7,900 nucleotides of DNA, taken from the NCBI GenBank assembly GCA_017416505.1, contig JAFQCI010000171.1, positions 1 through 7,900 on the forward strand, in the 5' to 3' direction. Below the pieces are notes generated by a model. The model was not told the DNA's origin. It ran no database searches and was given only the letters and a program-made list of their open reading frames with translations. Source of the DNA: Lachnospiraceae bacterium (GTDB lineage Bacteria > Bacillota_A > Clostridia > Lachnospirales > Lachnospiraceae). Made by a program: the position numbers and the translations under genes. Of this stretch, positions 1 to 7,026 are shown one piece after another. Each line of letters starts with the position of its first letter. The stretch's first letter is position 1.

Positions 1-84
1 CACAAATTTCAAAAAATTGGTGAACTAGACCTGTGGAATGTGGATAACAATCAAAATTTTTTTAGAAATGTGGATAATAGCTAA
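1..84 (+). CDS. Possible 3' end of an upstream gene (weak)
   Basis: The first forward frame is open from the window edge to a TAA at 82-84, giving 27 codons with a reasonable amino-acid mix that includes two Asn-Val-Asp-Asn stretches. The other two forward frames stop within 30 bp. In DNA this AT-rich an open run of this length is not rare, and no family is recognised. If real, it is only the C-terminal tail of a protein encoded mainly outside the window, and the two DnaA-like boxes would lie inside its coding sequence as the NVDN repeats. Confidence 0.2.
   Translation, partial: HKFQKIGELDLWNVDNNQNFFRNVDNS
39..77. promoter_or_regulatory. Pair of consensus DnaA-box sequences in direct orientation
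   Basis: TGTGGATAA occurs at 39-47 and again at 69-77. Both are exact reverse complements of the consensus DnaA box TTATCCACA, in the same orientation, 30 bp apart (about three helical turns), inside a slightly longer repeat AATGTGGATAA. The surroundings are very AT-rich (A/T runs at 51-66 and 81-96). This could be a DnaA-responsive regulatory site or the edge of a replication origin of a mobile or chromosomal element. It could also be a chance result of a repeated NVDN coding motif. No dnaA, dnaN or rep gene is visible nearby. Confidence 0.35.
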
Positions 85-106
85 AAAATAATAAATGCAA
101 TTTTGA

Positions 107-1336
107 AACGGTGAAATAAAAAAGTTTATTCCTCACCGCTGTATAGCAGACAGATATCTGGGAAGAAATCGGTTTATCAGCTATTATGAAGCAGATAGCT
201 TTATATCAGAGTTAGAAGAAATTATTGATGAAGATGTACGCCGGATGATAGACAATGATAACTATTTAAGCGCATTTGAAGTGATGAATTATATCTTTGT
301 ACTAATTGGCGATGTTGATATGGATGATTCTGATGGCGGTACCGGAATGCTGGCGGATAGGATTTATCAGCTGTGGCTGGAACTGCTTGTGAAAGTAAGT
401 ACTGAAGAAAAGAAAAAAATGTTTGACTGGTTTACATCTCATCTGGATGGTTCTGTTATAGATTATCTGGAGGAATATATAGAACAGATTCTTATGAGTG
501 AATTTGGCGAAAAAGAATATGAGCAGGAAAAACTGGACTTTATTGAGAATATGATTGCAAGGTCAGAGTGTAAGGACTCCGATTGGAGCAGAGACTATGC
601 TGTTGGGAAATGGGCAGTAAGATATTTGGAATTGCTGAAGGTGCAGAATGTATCGGAGAAACAAATAAAAGAAATTTGTAAAAAATATTGGAATAATTCA
701 ACTGTAAGAAGGTACTACATTGACATTTGTATGAAGAATAAGGAATATGACCATGTTCTGCAGGTTTTGGATGAATGCATCTTATTGGATAAGCAGTATA
801 GAGGCTTGATTTCAGAATACAGTGAAAAGAAAAAGGAAATCTATCTTTTGCAGGGAAATAAGAGTGCTTACATAGAACAGCTATGGCAATTGGTGCTGGA
901 GCATGAAGCTGGAGATTTGGATTTATATAGAGAATTAAAGAAACAGTATAGTGTTGATGAGTGGCTCATAAAAAGAGAAGAAATCTTTAAAAAGCTTCCT
1001 GCCTATGCACATGTAGAACGGCTCTATAAAGAAGAAAAATTATATGACAGATTGTTGACATATGTATTGAATTCACCAGGATTATATGCTTTGCAGGAGT
1101 ATGAAAAGGTTTTGAAAAAAGAGTATCCGGAGCAGATATTGGGCAAGTATAGGGATGAAGTAAATAAAATGGCAATGCATACAAGTGACCGGAAGCACTA
1201 TGCTCACCTTGTTTCGCTTCTACGAAAGATGCAGCATATGAAAGGCGGAGTAAAGCTTGTGGAACAAATAGCTACTGAGTGGAAAGCAAAATATAAAAAT
1301 CGTCCGGCTATGATGGATGAATTGAGGAAATTGTGA
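107..1336 (+). pseudogene. 5'-truncated SWIM zinc finger family protein (C-terminal part)
   Basis: The frame is open from 107, just after a TGA at 104-106, to the TGA at 1334-1336. The first ATG, at 245, has no Shine-Dalgarno site, and protein-like sequence continues upstream of it (for example HRCIADRYLGRNRFISYYEA, from 134). The coding region is therefore older than that ATG and has lost its real start. The acidic DDSDGG motif shortly after the ATG, the alpha-helical repeat-like body, and the end pattern with DRKHYAHL, a conserved W and RPAMMDEL are features I associate with the C-terminal half of SWIM-zinc-finger-family proteins, which in Clostridia often sit beside SF2/SNF2-type helicases. 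The N-terminal SWIM motif (CxCxnHxH) is absent. About 410 codons remain. Translation from 245 or from a non-ATG codon cannot be excluded, so it may still make a shortened protein. The next gene starts 36 bp downstream. The family call comes from remembered motif patterns, not a search. Confidence 0.6.
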
Positions 1337-1349
1337 TGGAATATATGAT
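1322..1349 (+). promoter_or_regulatory. Possible sigma-A promoter for the four-gene run
   Basis: TTGAGG (1322-1327, 4/6 to TTGACA) and TATGAT (1344-1349, 5/6 to TATAAT) are 16 bp apart. They overlap the last codons of the truncated SWIM gene and would start transcription near 1356, about 16 nt before the ATG at 1373 and just before its GGGAG ribosome site. In DNA this AT-rich such matches occur by chance, so this is suggestive only. Confidence 0.3.
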
Positions 1350-1372
1350 TTATAAAAATGGGAGATGCTATT

Positions 1373-2098
1373 ATGGCTGTATCATATAACAAATTATGGA
1401 AACTGTTAGTAGATAAAAAGATGAGTAAATCAGATTTGCGTAAAAAGGCAGAAATTGCTCCAAATACAATGACAAAGTTGCGTCGAGATGAAGAGGTGAG
1501 TCTTACGATTCTTAGCAAGATATGTAAGACTTTGAATGCAGATTTTGGGGATATTGTAGAGTATGTACCGGATGCAGAAATTTGGGATTTGTATGATGAA
1601 AATAGGGAACTTATCGGAAGGGATCATGTCAGAGGTGAGCAGTTACCGATAGATGGATACCATCTGGTGGTGCATGTGTGGATTCGAAATTCTAAGGGAG
1701 AGTATCTGATTTCGCAGCGTTCTGCAAATAGAACAGCATTTCCTTTGGTGTGGGAATGTGTGGACGGTTCAGTGTTAAAAGGGGAAGATAGTTTGCAAGG
1801 TGCACTTAGAGAAGTAAAAGAAGAAGTAGGGGTAGATTTATTACCGGAAAAAGGACAAGTTATTTTGTCTGATATAAAGAAAATAGAGTTCGGTAAAGTT
1901 GTTAATAAAATTGTAGATGTTTGGTTGTTTGAGTATGATGGAGAAGTTGATTTGAGTAATGCTACAACAGATGAAGTGGCACAAGTTACTTGGATGAAGC
2001 GAGAGCAAATTGAGGAATTGTTTGAACATAATATGTTTGTGGAGACGTTGGAATACTTCTTTACGGAAGTGGACAAAGAAAGTGAGGTAGTTGAATGA
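1373..2098 (+). CDS. XRE-family helix-turn-helix / NUDIX hydrolase fusion
   Basis: This 241-aa protein has two domains. Residues 1-66 are a compact Cro/C1-type helix-turn-helix (start MAVSYNKLWKLLVDKKM, then IAPNTMTKLRRDE and LSKICKTLNADFGDIVEYV), a type common as a free-standing ~70-aa regulator in Clostridia. Residues about 69-235 are a NUDIX hydrolase of the IPP-isomerase-like/COG1443 style (YDENRELIGRDHVRGE, then YHLVVHVWI). The NUDIX box is perfect: G132-x5-E138-x7-R146-E147-x2-E150-E151-x-G153, so the metal-binding glutamates are intact and hydrolysis of a nucleoside-diphosphate-linked substrate is plausible. The start was chosen at 1373 because GGGAG at 1360-1364 is well spaced for it, whereas the ATG at 1358 has no ribosome site. 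The stop overlaps the next start in an ATGA, suggesting translational coupling. Inferred role: regulator of the operon that senses or destroys a nucleotide-type signal. The substrate is unknown. Confidence 0.88.
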   Translation: MAVSYNKLWKLLVDKKMSKSDLRKKAEIAPNTMTKLRRDEEVSLTILSKICKTLNADFGDIVEYVPDAEIWDLYDENRELIGRDHVRGEQLPIDGYHLVVHVWIRNSKGEYLISQRSANRTAFPLVWECVDGSVLKGEDSLQGALREVKEEVGVDLLPEKGQVILSDIKKIEFGKVVNKIVDVWLFEYDGEVDLSNATTDEVAQVTWMKREQIEELFEHNMFVETLEYFFTEVDKESEVVE

Positions 2099-3612
2099 TA
2101 CCATTAAAAATAGAAACATTATTAGAAGGACGTGTTGTTGAACACGACCGTGTGGAATATAAAACAGGATGGAATCCGAATGAGATTATTCGCTCTATCT
2201 GTGCGTTTGCCAATGATTTTGATAATACTAATGGTGGATATATTGTCATTGGTGTAGAAGAGAAAAATGGAATGCCGGTATTCCCGCTGATGGGTGTTCC
2301 GAAGGAAGAATTGGATACTATCCAACAGGAAATATTTCAGTATTGTAATCAGATTGTCCCACGATATATTCCCAAAATAGAAGTGATTGATTACAAGAAA
2401 CAAGGAACCTTTTTAATATATTTATGGTGTTCGGCAGGTGATAGTGGTCCTTATCAGGCACCGAAATCGGTGTATGTTGAAAAAGGGCAAAAGGCAGATA
2501 AGACAATGAAATACTGGATTAGACCAGCATCTCTTACAACTGATGCAAAACAGGATGAAATATCAGAACTGTTTGATAAATTTAATTCGGTTCCGTTTGA
2601 TGACAGGGTGAATAGAAAGGCAACGATTGATAACATCAGAAGAGGTTACCTTGAGGATTTTATTCGCAAAAGCAATAGCAGCTTGGTGGAGGAACTTAAT
2701 AATAGTTCATTAGAAGATTTGTTGCTTGCACAGGAAGTTGCAAATGAGACGGATACGGAATTAGATATTAGAAATATTGGCGTATTGATGTTTACAGAAC
2801 ATCCGGAAAAATTAATTCCCGGGGCATACATTGAATTGATTAGATTTAATACAAAAGAAGCAGAGGCATCAGATGATTTTACAGAAAAAACATTTACGGG
2901 ACCGATATGGAAACAGGTTCAGGATGCGATGGATTATATAAAAGCAACAGTGATTGAACAAAAGGTTATAAAGGTGCAAGGACAGTCCGAATCGATAAGA
3001 TATTTTAACTACCCATATAATGCATTAGAAGAGGCACTTGTAAATGCAGTTTTCCACAAATCATATCGGGAAGCAGAGCCGGTAGAGATTCGTATATATG
3101 TAGATAGTATTCAAATACTTAATTATCCGGGACTTGCAAAATGGATTAATATTGAACGTTTTGCAGCAGGTAAGGTAAAGGGAAGAAAGTATCGTAATAG
3201 AAGAATTGGTGAATTGTTTAAGGAAATTGATTTGTCTGAGAAGAAAGGAACGGGCATTCCGACAATATTAAGAGAATTAAGACAAAATGGTTCACCAGAG
3301 CCGGAATTTGAGATGGACGAAGACAGAACCTATTTGAATACGATTATTCATATTAGAGATGGATTTGAAAAGAAAGAGGCAATGTCCGAATCAATGTCCG
3401 AATCAATGTCCGAATCAATGTCCGAATTAGAAAGAGCAAGAATGCAAGTTGTTTTGAATTATTTGGATGCAAATAAAGAAATAAACAGTGCTTTTGCGGC
3501 AGAATTGTTGGGAGTTGAGGTGAAAACGGCAAGTCGATTGCTGTCAAAAGCGGAAAAGATAAATATTCTTAAAGGGGAAGGTAAGACGAAGAGTAAAGTG
3601 TATTTTAGATAA
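2095..3612 (+). CDS. AlbA_2 domain / GHKL-like ATPase / winged-helix regulator
   Basis: A 505-aa protein of the family often mislabelled 'RecG-like' or 'ATP-binding transcriptional regulator'. Residues about 10-135 form an AlbA_2 (Schlafen-type) nucleic-acid-binding domain: E21-x-K23, then FAND and NGGYIVIGVEE at residues 46-56. Residues about 300-400 match the HATPase_c_4 region: EALVNAVFH with N317 in the usual Bergerat-fold N-box position, NYPGL, and a KKGTGIP glycine box at 383-389. Residues 430-445 are four Met-Ser-Glu-Ser/Leu tetrapeptides encoded by a 12-bp tandem repeat. The C-terminal ~60 residues look like a winged helix (FAAELLGVEVKTASRLLSKA). GAGG at 2084-2087 lies inside the end of the previous gene, 7 nt before the ATG, and the 4-nt overlap suggests coupling to the XRE-NUDIX gene. 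Family knowledge places such proteins as regulators or as defence/conflict components; whether this one hydrolyses ATP cannot be told from sequence. Confidence 0.87.
   Translation: MIPLKIETLLEGRVVEHDRVEYKTGWNPNEIIRSICAFANDFDNTNGGYIVIGVEEKNGMPVFPLMGVPKEELDTIQQEIFQYCNQIVPRYIPKIEVIDYKKQGTFLIYLWCSAGDSGPYQAPKSVYVEKGQKADKTMKYWIRPASLTTDAKQDEISELFDKFNSVPFDDRVNRKATIDNIRRGYLEDFIRKSNSSLVEELNNSSLEDLLLAQEVANETDTELDIRNIGVLMFTEHPEKLIPGAYIELIRFNTKEAEASDDFTEKTFTGPIWKQVQDAMDYIKATVIEQKVIKVQGQSESIRYFNYPYNALEEALVNAVFHKSYREAEPVEIRIYVDSIQILNYPGLAKWINIERFAAGKVKGRKYRNRRIGELFKEIDLSEKKGTGIPTILRELRQNGSPEPEFEMDEDRTYLNTIIHIRDGFEKKEAMSESMSESMSESMSELERARMQVVLNYLDANKEINSAFAAELLGVEVKTASRLLSKAEKINILKGEGKTKSKVYFR
3382..3429 (+). 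repeat. 12-bp in-frame tandem repeat (MSES)n
   Basis: ATGTCCGAATCA is repeated three times without a mismatch (3382-3417), followed by a fourth unit identical for 10 of 12 bases (3418-3429, ending TTA). The unit is four codons, so copy-number change alters linker length without breaking the frame. It lies between the ATPase and winged-helix domains of the AlbA_2 protein. Identity at the DNA level, not only the protein level, points to recent slippage or expansion. Comparable short tetrapeptide repeats, differing in sequence, are known at this linker in other members of the family. Confidence 0.95.
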
Positions 3613-3640
3613 TGATGCGATAGTATTTAAGGAAAAGATT

Positions 3641-6613
3641 ATGCGAGAACCAATCGAAAATATGAGTCATTTGCAGACTAGGTTAAATGACTTGCAACTG
3701 GAAAATCAAATATTAAAGAATATCTTGGATAATGCTGGTATTTCTTATAGACAGGAATTAATGCGTCTGCGTTCATCAGAAGAGTCGGCTGAATATGATA
3801 CGAATCAAGGTGCGAGAATTCAACCCCCTGCTGAAATAACAGAAAAAATGGCTGTTATGTTTTATTCCAGATTCTGGGGAAGGCAGGATGTGTATGCAAA
3901 AAGAAATGAAAAGAAGGATACGGGAGAGGCAAGCTATTTTACACAATGTCACAACTTTTGGAAGGAAGTCTGCCCTAAAAAACATAGGCAAAGTATAAAT
4001 TGTAAGAATTGTAAATATCAGTCCTATAAGCAATTGACAAAAGATGATATATTAATGCATTTGCGCGGACGGTCATATAATGCTTCGGATGTAATAGGTG
4101 TATATCCATTGCTTACAGATGGAACATGTAGATTTTTGGTATATGATTTTGATAATCATGAGAAAGGCGCAGAGAAAAAGGATTTTGCAAATGAGGATGA
4201 CACATGGATTGAAGAAGTGGAGGCGATGAGAAAAATTTGTGTGTTAAATGGCATTGATCCACTTGTAGAACGTTCCAGATCAGGGAGAGGAGCACATATA
4301 TGGATTTTCTTTGATAATCCGATTTCAGCATCCTTGGTGCGAAAATTTGGCATGGCATTATTGGACAAAGGAGCAGAACAGGTAAATCTTAAATCGTTTA
4401 AATATTATGATAGAATGCTTCCGGCACAAGATGTACTCACAGAGGGCGGAGTAGGAAATTTGATTGCACTTCCGTTACAAGGGAAGGCGTTAGGGGAAGG
4501 AAATAGTGCGTTTATCGACAGTAACTGGAATGCATATCCAAACCAGTGGGAAGTGTTGTGGAGCAAACCAAGACTTTCGAAGGAATTTCTTGAAGAAAAA
4601 ATACGAGAGTGGACATTTTCTATAGAAAATATGGCGGCTGCTGAAGTTGATGAGAATAGAGAAAAGCCATGGGAGAAAAATAGAAGATTTTCCAATACAG
4701 ATGTAGAAGGTAAAATGCATATCATATTGTCGAATGGGATTTATGTTGATAATATAAATCTTAAAGTTGGCTTGCAAAATAAAATTCGTAGATTAGCAGC
4801 AATAAGTAATCCGATTTATTATAAAAATCAGGCCATTGGAACATCAAATTATGATACGGCACGTTGGATATATTTAGGTCAGGATCATATAAGTGGTTAT
4901 ATTGAAATTCCACGAGGATTATTTGATACTTTGATTGATAATATTGAGCAAGCAAAGATACCATATGAAATAGAAGATGAGCGGCAAAAGGGTAGAACTA
5001 TAGATGTGATGTTTAAAGGTGAATTGCGTCAAGAACAGAAAACAGCAATGAATGAAATGTTACAGTTTGATAATGGTATATTGCATGCTGCTACAGCATT
5101 TGGCAAAACTGTGGTTTGCAGTGCAATTATAGCGGAGAAAAAGGTAAATACGTTAATTGTTTTGGAATCATCAGCATTGATGGAACAATGGAAAGAAGCG
5201 TTAGAAAAATTTTTAGATATTAATGAGGAATTGCCGGAATATAAGACTAAAACCGGAAGAATAAAAGTACGTAAGGATGTGGTAGGTAAACTTCAGGGAG
5301 CGCATGATTCAATGACGGGAATTATAGATATTGCCATGGCGGGTTCGCTTTGTAGAAAGGGTGAATTTCATAGTATGCTGAATCAGTATGGCATGGTTCT
5401 GGTTGATGAGTGCCACCACGCTGCGTCGGACACAATATCGAAGGTTTTAAAAGAAGTGAAAGCGAAGTATGTATATGGTGTCACTGCAACTCCTAAAAGG
5501 GGCGATGGTCTTGAAAAAATTAACTATATGCTTATGGGACCGATACGACATAGTTATACAGCAAAAGAAAAAGCAAAGGCTCAGGGAATAGAACATTTGG
5601 TATATCCTCGTTTCACGCCGATAGTTGCACCTAGAGGTGTCATAGAAGAGAGAATGCATCCAAATGAGGCTTATGATATCATTCGAGATAACGATATGCG
5701 AGATGACCTGATTGTTGAGGATATAAAAGAATGTATATCAGCAGGTCGTACGCCGGTTGTGTTATCAAGATATAAAGAACACTCCGAAAAATTGTACGAA
5801 CGCTTGAAAAATTACGCAAATCATGTGTTTTTGATGACAGGAAATAATTCTAAAAAAGAGCATAAAAAGATTTTAGAACAATTGCATGAGGTCGATGAAA
5901 GGGAAACTTTGATTTTAGTTGCAACGGGTTCGTTGATTGGAGAGGGATTTGATTATCCAAGGTTAGATACCTTGTTTATGGCAATGCCGGTTTCTTTTGA
6001 GAGTATAGTTACACAGTATGCAGGACGTTTGAATCGTGATTATGCAGGTAAAGAAAATGTAATTGTATATGACTATGTAGACAGTCATATTCCGATGTTT
6101 GATAATATGTACGCAAAGAGGTTAAAGGCGTATAAGCAAATAGGATATAATGTATGCGGAGGGTTAAAAAGCATAAAGCAGACTGCCAATGCAATCTTTG
6201 ATAGTGAGAACTATTATGAAGTATATAGGAAGGATTTGTTGCAAGCTGATAAAAATATTATTATATCTAGTCCGGTGATTAGTGGTGCAAAAGTGTATGA
6301 ACTGATTAGTTTATTACGTGATAAGCAGGTGGCAGGAGTTGAAATTACAATTGTGACCTGGGAACCGGATTCATATGGTTTTGGTGATGCTACTTATTGG
6401 ATGCAATTACATGAAGAACTTCGTCAGACAGGTTTTTATATAAAAACAGTAGAAGAATCATGCGAACATTTTGCAATTATGGATCTGGAAATTGTGTGGT
6501 ACGGGAGTATGAACCTTTTGGCTAAAAGTAATGCAGATGATAGTATGATGAGAGTTCAAAGTAAAAAAATAGCAATGGAACTTATGGGATTGACCTTTGG
6601 AAAGGAGTCATAG
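3641..6613 (+). CDS. TOTE-type primase / SF2 helicase / PLD-like protein
   Basis: A 990-aa three-part protein. Residues about 5-45 look like a coiled coil (SHLQTRLNDLQLENQILKN). Residues about 65-330 are an archaeo-eukaryotic primase (AEP) of the type named for TOTE conflict systems. It has a probable zinc site C103/C111/C121/C124, catalytic metal motif YDFD (D169, D171), SGRGAHIW with S214 and H219, and GNLIALPLQ at 272-280. Residues about 465-830 are an SF2 helicase: Walker A ATAFGKT (K489), DECHH (589-593), TATPKR (615-620), motif V GSLIGEGFDYP (763-773) and motif VI QYAGRLNR (792-799), with the arginine finger present. Residues about 850-990 are a single phospholipase-D-like domain ending D948-x6-GSMN, in which the usual HxK is C941-x-H943. 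AAGGA at 3629-3633 supports the start, 28 nt after the AlbA_2 gene. Expected activity is ATP-driven duplex unwinding with primer synthesis or nucleotide binding; the PLD part may be a divergent nuclease or a binding module. It is probably the effector of the operon. Confidence 0.9.
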   Translation: MREPIENMSHLQTRLNDLQLENQILKNILDNAGISYRQELMRLRSSEESAEYDTNQGARIQPPAEITEKMAVMFYSRFWGRQDVYAKRNEKKDTGEASYFTQCHNFWKEVCPKKHRQSINCKNCKYQSYKQLTKDDILMHLRGRSYNASDVIGVYPLLTDGTCRFLVYDFDNHEKGAEKKDFANEDDTWIEEVEAMRKICVLNGIDPLVERSRSGRGAHIWIFFDNPISASLVRKFGMALLDKGAEQVNLKSFKYYDRMLPAQDVLTEGGVGNLIALPLQGKALGEGNSAFIDSNWNAYPNQWEVLWSKPRLSKEFLEEKIREWTFSIENMAAAEVDENREKPWEKNRRFSNTDVEGKMHIILSNGIYVDNINLKVGLQNKIRRLAAISNPIYYKNQAIGTSNYDTARWIYLGQDHISGYIEIPRGLFDTLIDNIEQAKIPYEIEDERQKGRTIDVMFKGELRQEQKTAMNEMLQFDNGILHAATAFGKTVVCSAIIAEKKVNTLIVLESSALMEQWKEALEKFLDINEELPEYKTKTGRIKVRKDVVGKLQGAHDSMTGIIDIAMAGSLCRKGEFHSMLNQYGMVLVDECHHAASDTISKVLKEVKAKYVYGVTATPKRGDGLEKINYMLMGPIRHSYTAKEKAKAQGIEHLVYPRFTPIVAPRGVIEERMHPNEAYDIIRDNDMRDDLIVEDIKECISAGRTPVVLSRYKEHSEKLYERLKNYANHVFLMTGNNSKKEHKKILEQLHEVDERETLILVATGSLIGEGFDYPRLDTLFMAMPVSFESIVTQYAGRLNRDYAGKENVIVYDYVDSHIPMFDNMYAKRLKAYKQIGYNVCGGLKSIKQTANAIFDSENYYEVYRKDLLQADKNIIISSPVISGAKVYELISLLRDKQVAGVEITIVTWEPDSYGFGDATYWMQLHEELRQTGFYIKTVEESCEHFAIMDLEIVWYGSMNLLAKSNADDSMMRVQSKKIAMELMGLTFGKES

Positions 6614-6617
6614 AGAA

Positions 6618-6935
6618 ATGCAAATATCAGAACGAGACTGGAAAATATTTCGAAAAAAGATACCAAACTGGCAGGAGTGTTATATGGAACGATTGGAGGC
6701 GGAATACATAGCACTTTTGCAAACTGATAAATGCGCTTCCACCAAATTCTGGGAGCTAGAGAAACGTATCAAGCAAGATAAGAAATCGCCGGGTGTTATA
6801 ATTGATATGAGGAGATCAACTGCGATAAATAATATTGTTAATCTAATTTTAGATGAGGTTATATCTCTTGCTGATTTGGAAGATTTTAGTGATGATTTAA
6901 AAGAAGCTGTGAAATACATAACAGAGAAATGGTAA
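6618..6935 (+). CDS. Conserved small protein of unknown function, TOTE-operon partner
   Basis: A 105-aa soluble, charged, helical protein beginning MQISERDWKIFRKKIPNWQE. It has a central KFWELEKRIKQDKKSPGV segment and an acidic, helical C-terminus (LADLEDFSDDLKEAVKYI). I recall similar short proteins in gut Clostridia, sometimes mislabelled 'multidrug transporter', but there is no membrane segment here, so a transporter role is not credible. The start at 6618 was chosen because GGAAAGGAG (6599-6607) precedes it; a longer reading from TTG at 6597 would put the ribosome site inside the gene. It begins 4 nt after the helicase stop, so it is almost certainly co-translated with it. Possible roles are an accessory subunit or an inhibitor of the helicase-primase; neither is shown by the sequence. 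Confidence 0.75.
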   Translation: MQISERDWKIFRKKIPNWQECYMERLEAEYIALLQTDKCASTKFWELEKRIKQDKKSPGVIIDMRRSTAINNIVNLILDEVISLADLEDFSDDLKEAVKYITEKW

Positions 6936-6937
6936 AT

Positions 6938-6998
6938 CTTAGTCTCATCAGTCTCAAATGACTATGAGACTGGTGAGACTAAAATGAGACTGACTAAG
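6938..6998. repeat. Five-copy AGTCTCA array forming an 18-bp hairpin
   Basis: The heptamer AGTCTCA occurs at 6941-6947 and 6950-6956, and its reverse complement TGAGACT at 6965-6971, 6974-6980 and 6985-6991. The first four copies make an 18-bp stem, 6939-6956 with 6965-6982, containing one T.G wobble and an 8-nt loop. The fifth copy allows a second structure: 6948-6956 with 6985-6993 and CTTAG 6938-6942 with CTAAG 6994-6998, leaving a five-base bulge. The array begins 2 bp after the small-gene stop. No T-run follows on either strand, so it is not a standard intrinsic terminator, though it could protect the 3' end of the mRNA or act as a protein-binding array. Confidence 0.85.
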
Positions 6999-7006
6999 GT
7001 AAATGC

Positions 7007-7023
7007 TTCCTCAACTTGAGGAA
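7007..7023. repeat. 17-bp perfect palindrome at the strand-flip seam
   Basis: TTCCTCAA and TTGAGGAA are perfect inverted arms around a single C. It lies 3 bp beyond the stop of the broken mobilisation gene (minus strand) and 8 bp from the AGTCTCA array. No T-run follows on either strand. It could be a terminator-like fold for the minus-strand gene or a binding site for a dimeric protein. Confidence 0.6.
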
Positions 7024-7026
7024 CAA

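Noticed and set aside
1358..1372. Earlier ATG at 1358 for the XRE-NUDIX gene
   Set aside because: No Shine-Dalgarno before it, while GGGAG at 1360-1364 is ideally spaced for the ATG at 1373, which also gives the usual N-terminus of this helix-turn-helix type.
3353..3547. Minus-strand frame with repeated LIRT units
   Set aside because: Antisense of the in-frame MSES repeat in the AlbA_2 gene, without start signals.
6597..6617. TTG start at 6597 for the small gene
   Set aside because: It would place the GGAAAGGAG ribosome site within the coding sequence; the ATG at 6618 is better.
6938..6998. Intrinsic terminator
   Set aside because: The stem is strong but no T-run follows on either strand; better described as a repeat array of unknown role.
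6938..6998. CRISPR array
   Set aside because: Units are only 7 bp, inverted as well as direct, with 2-8 bp gaps and no spacers.
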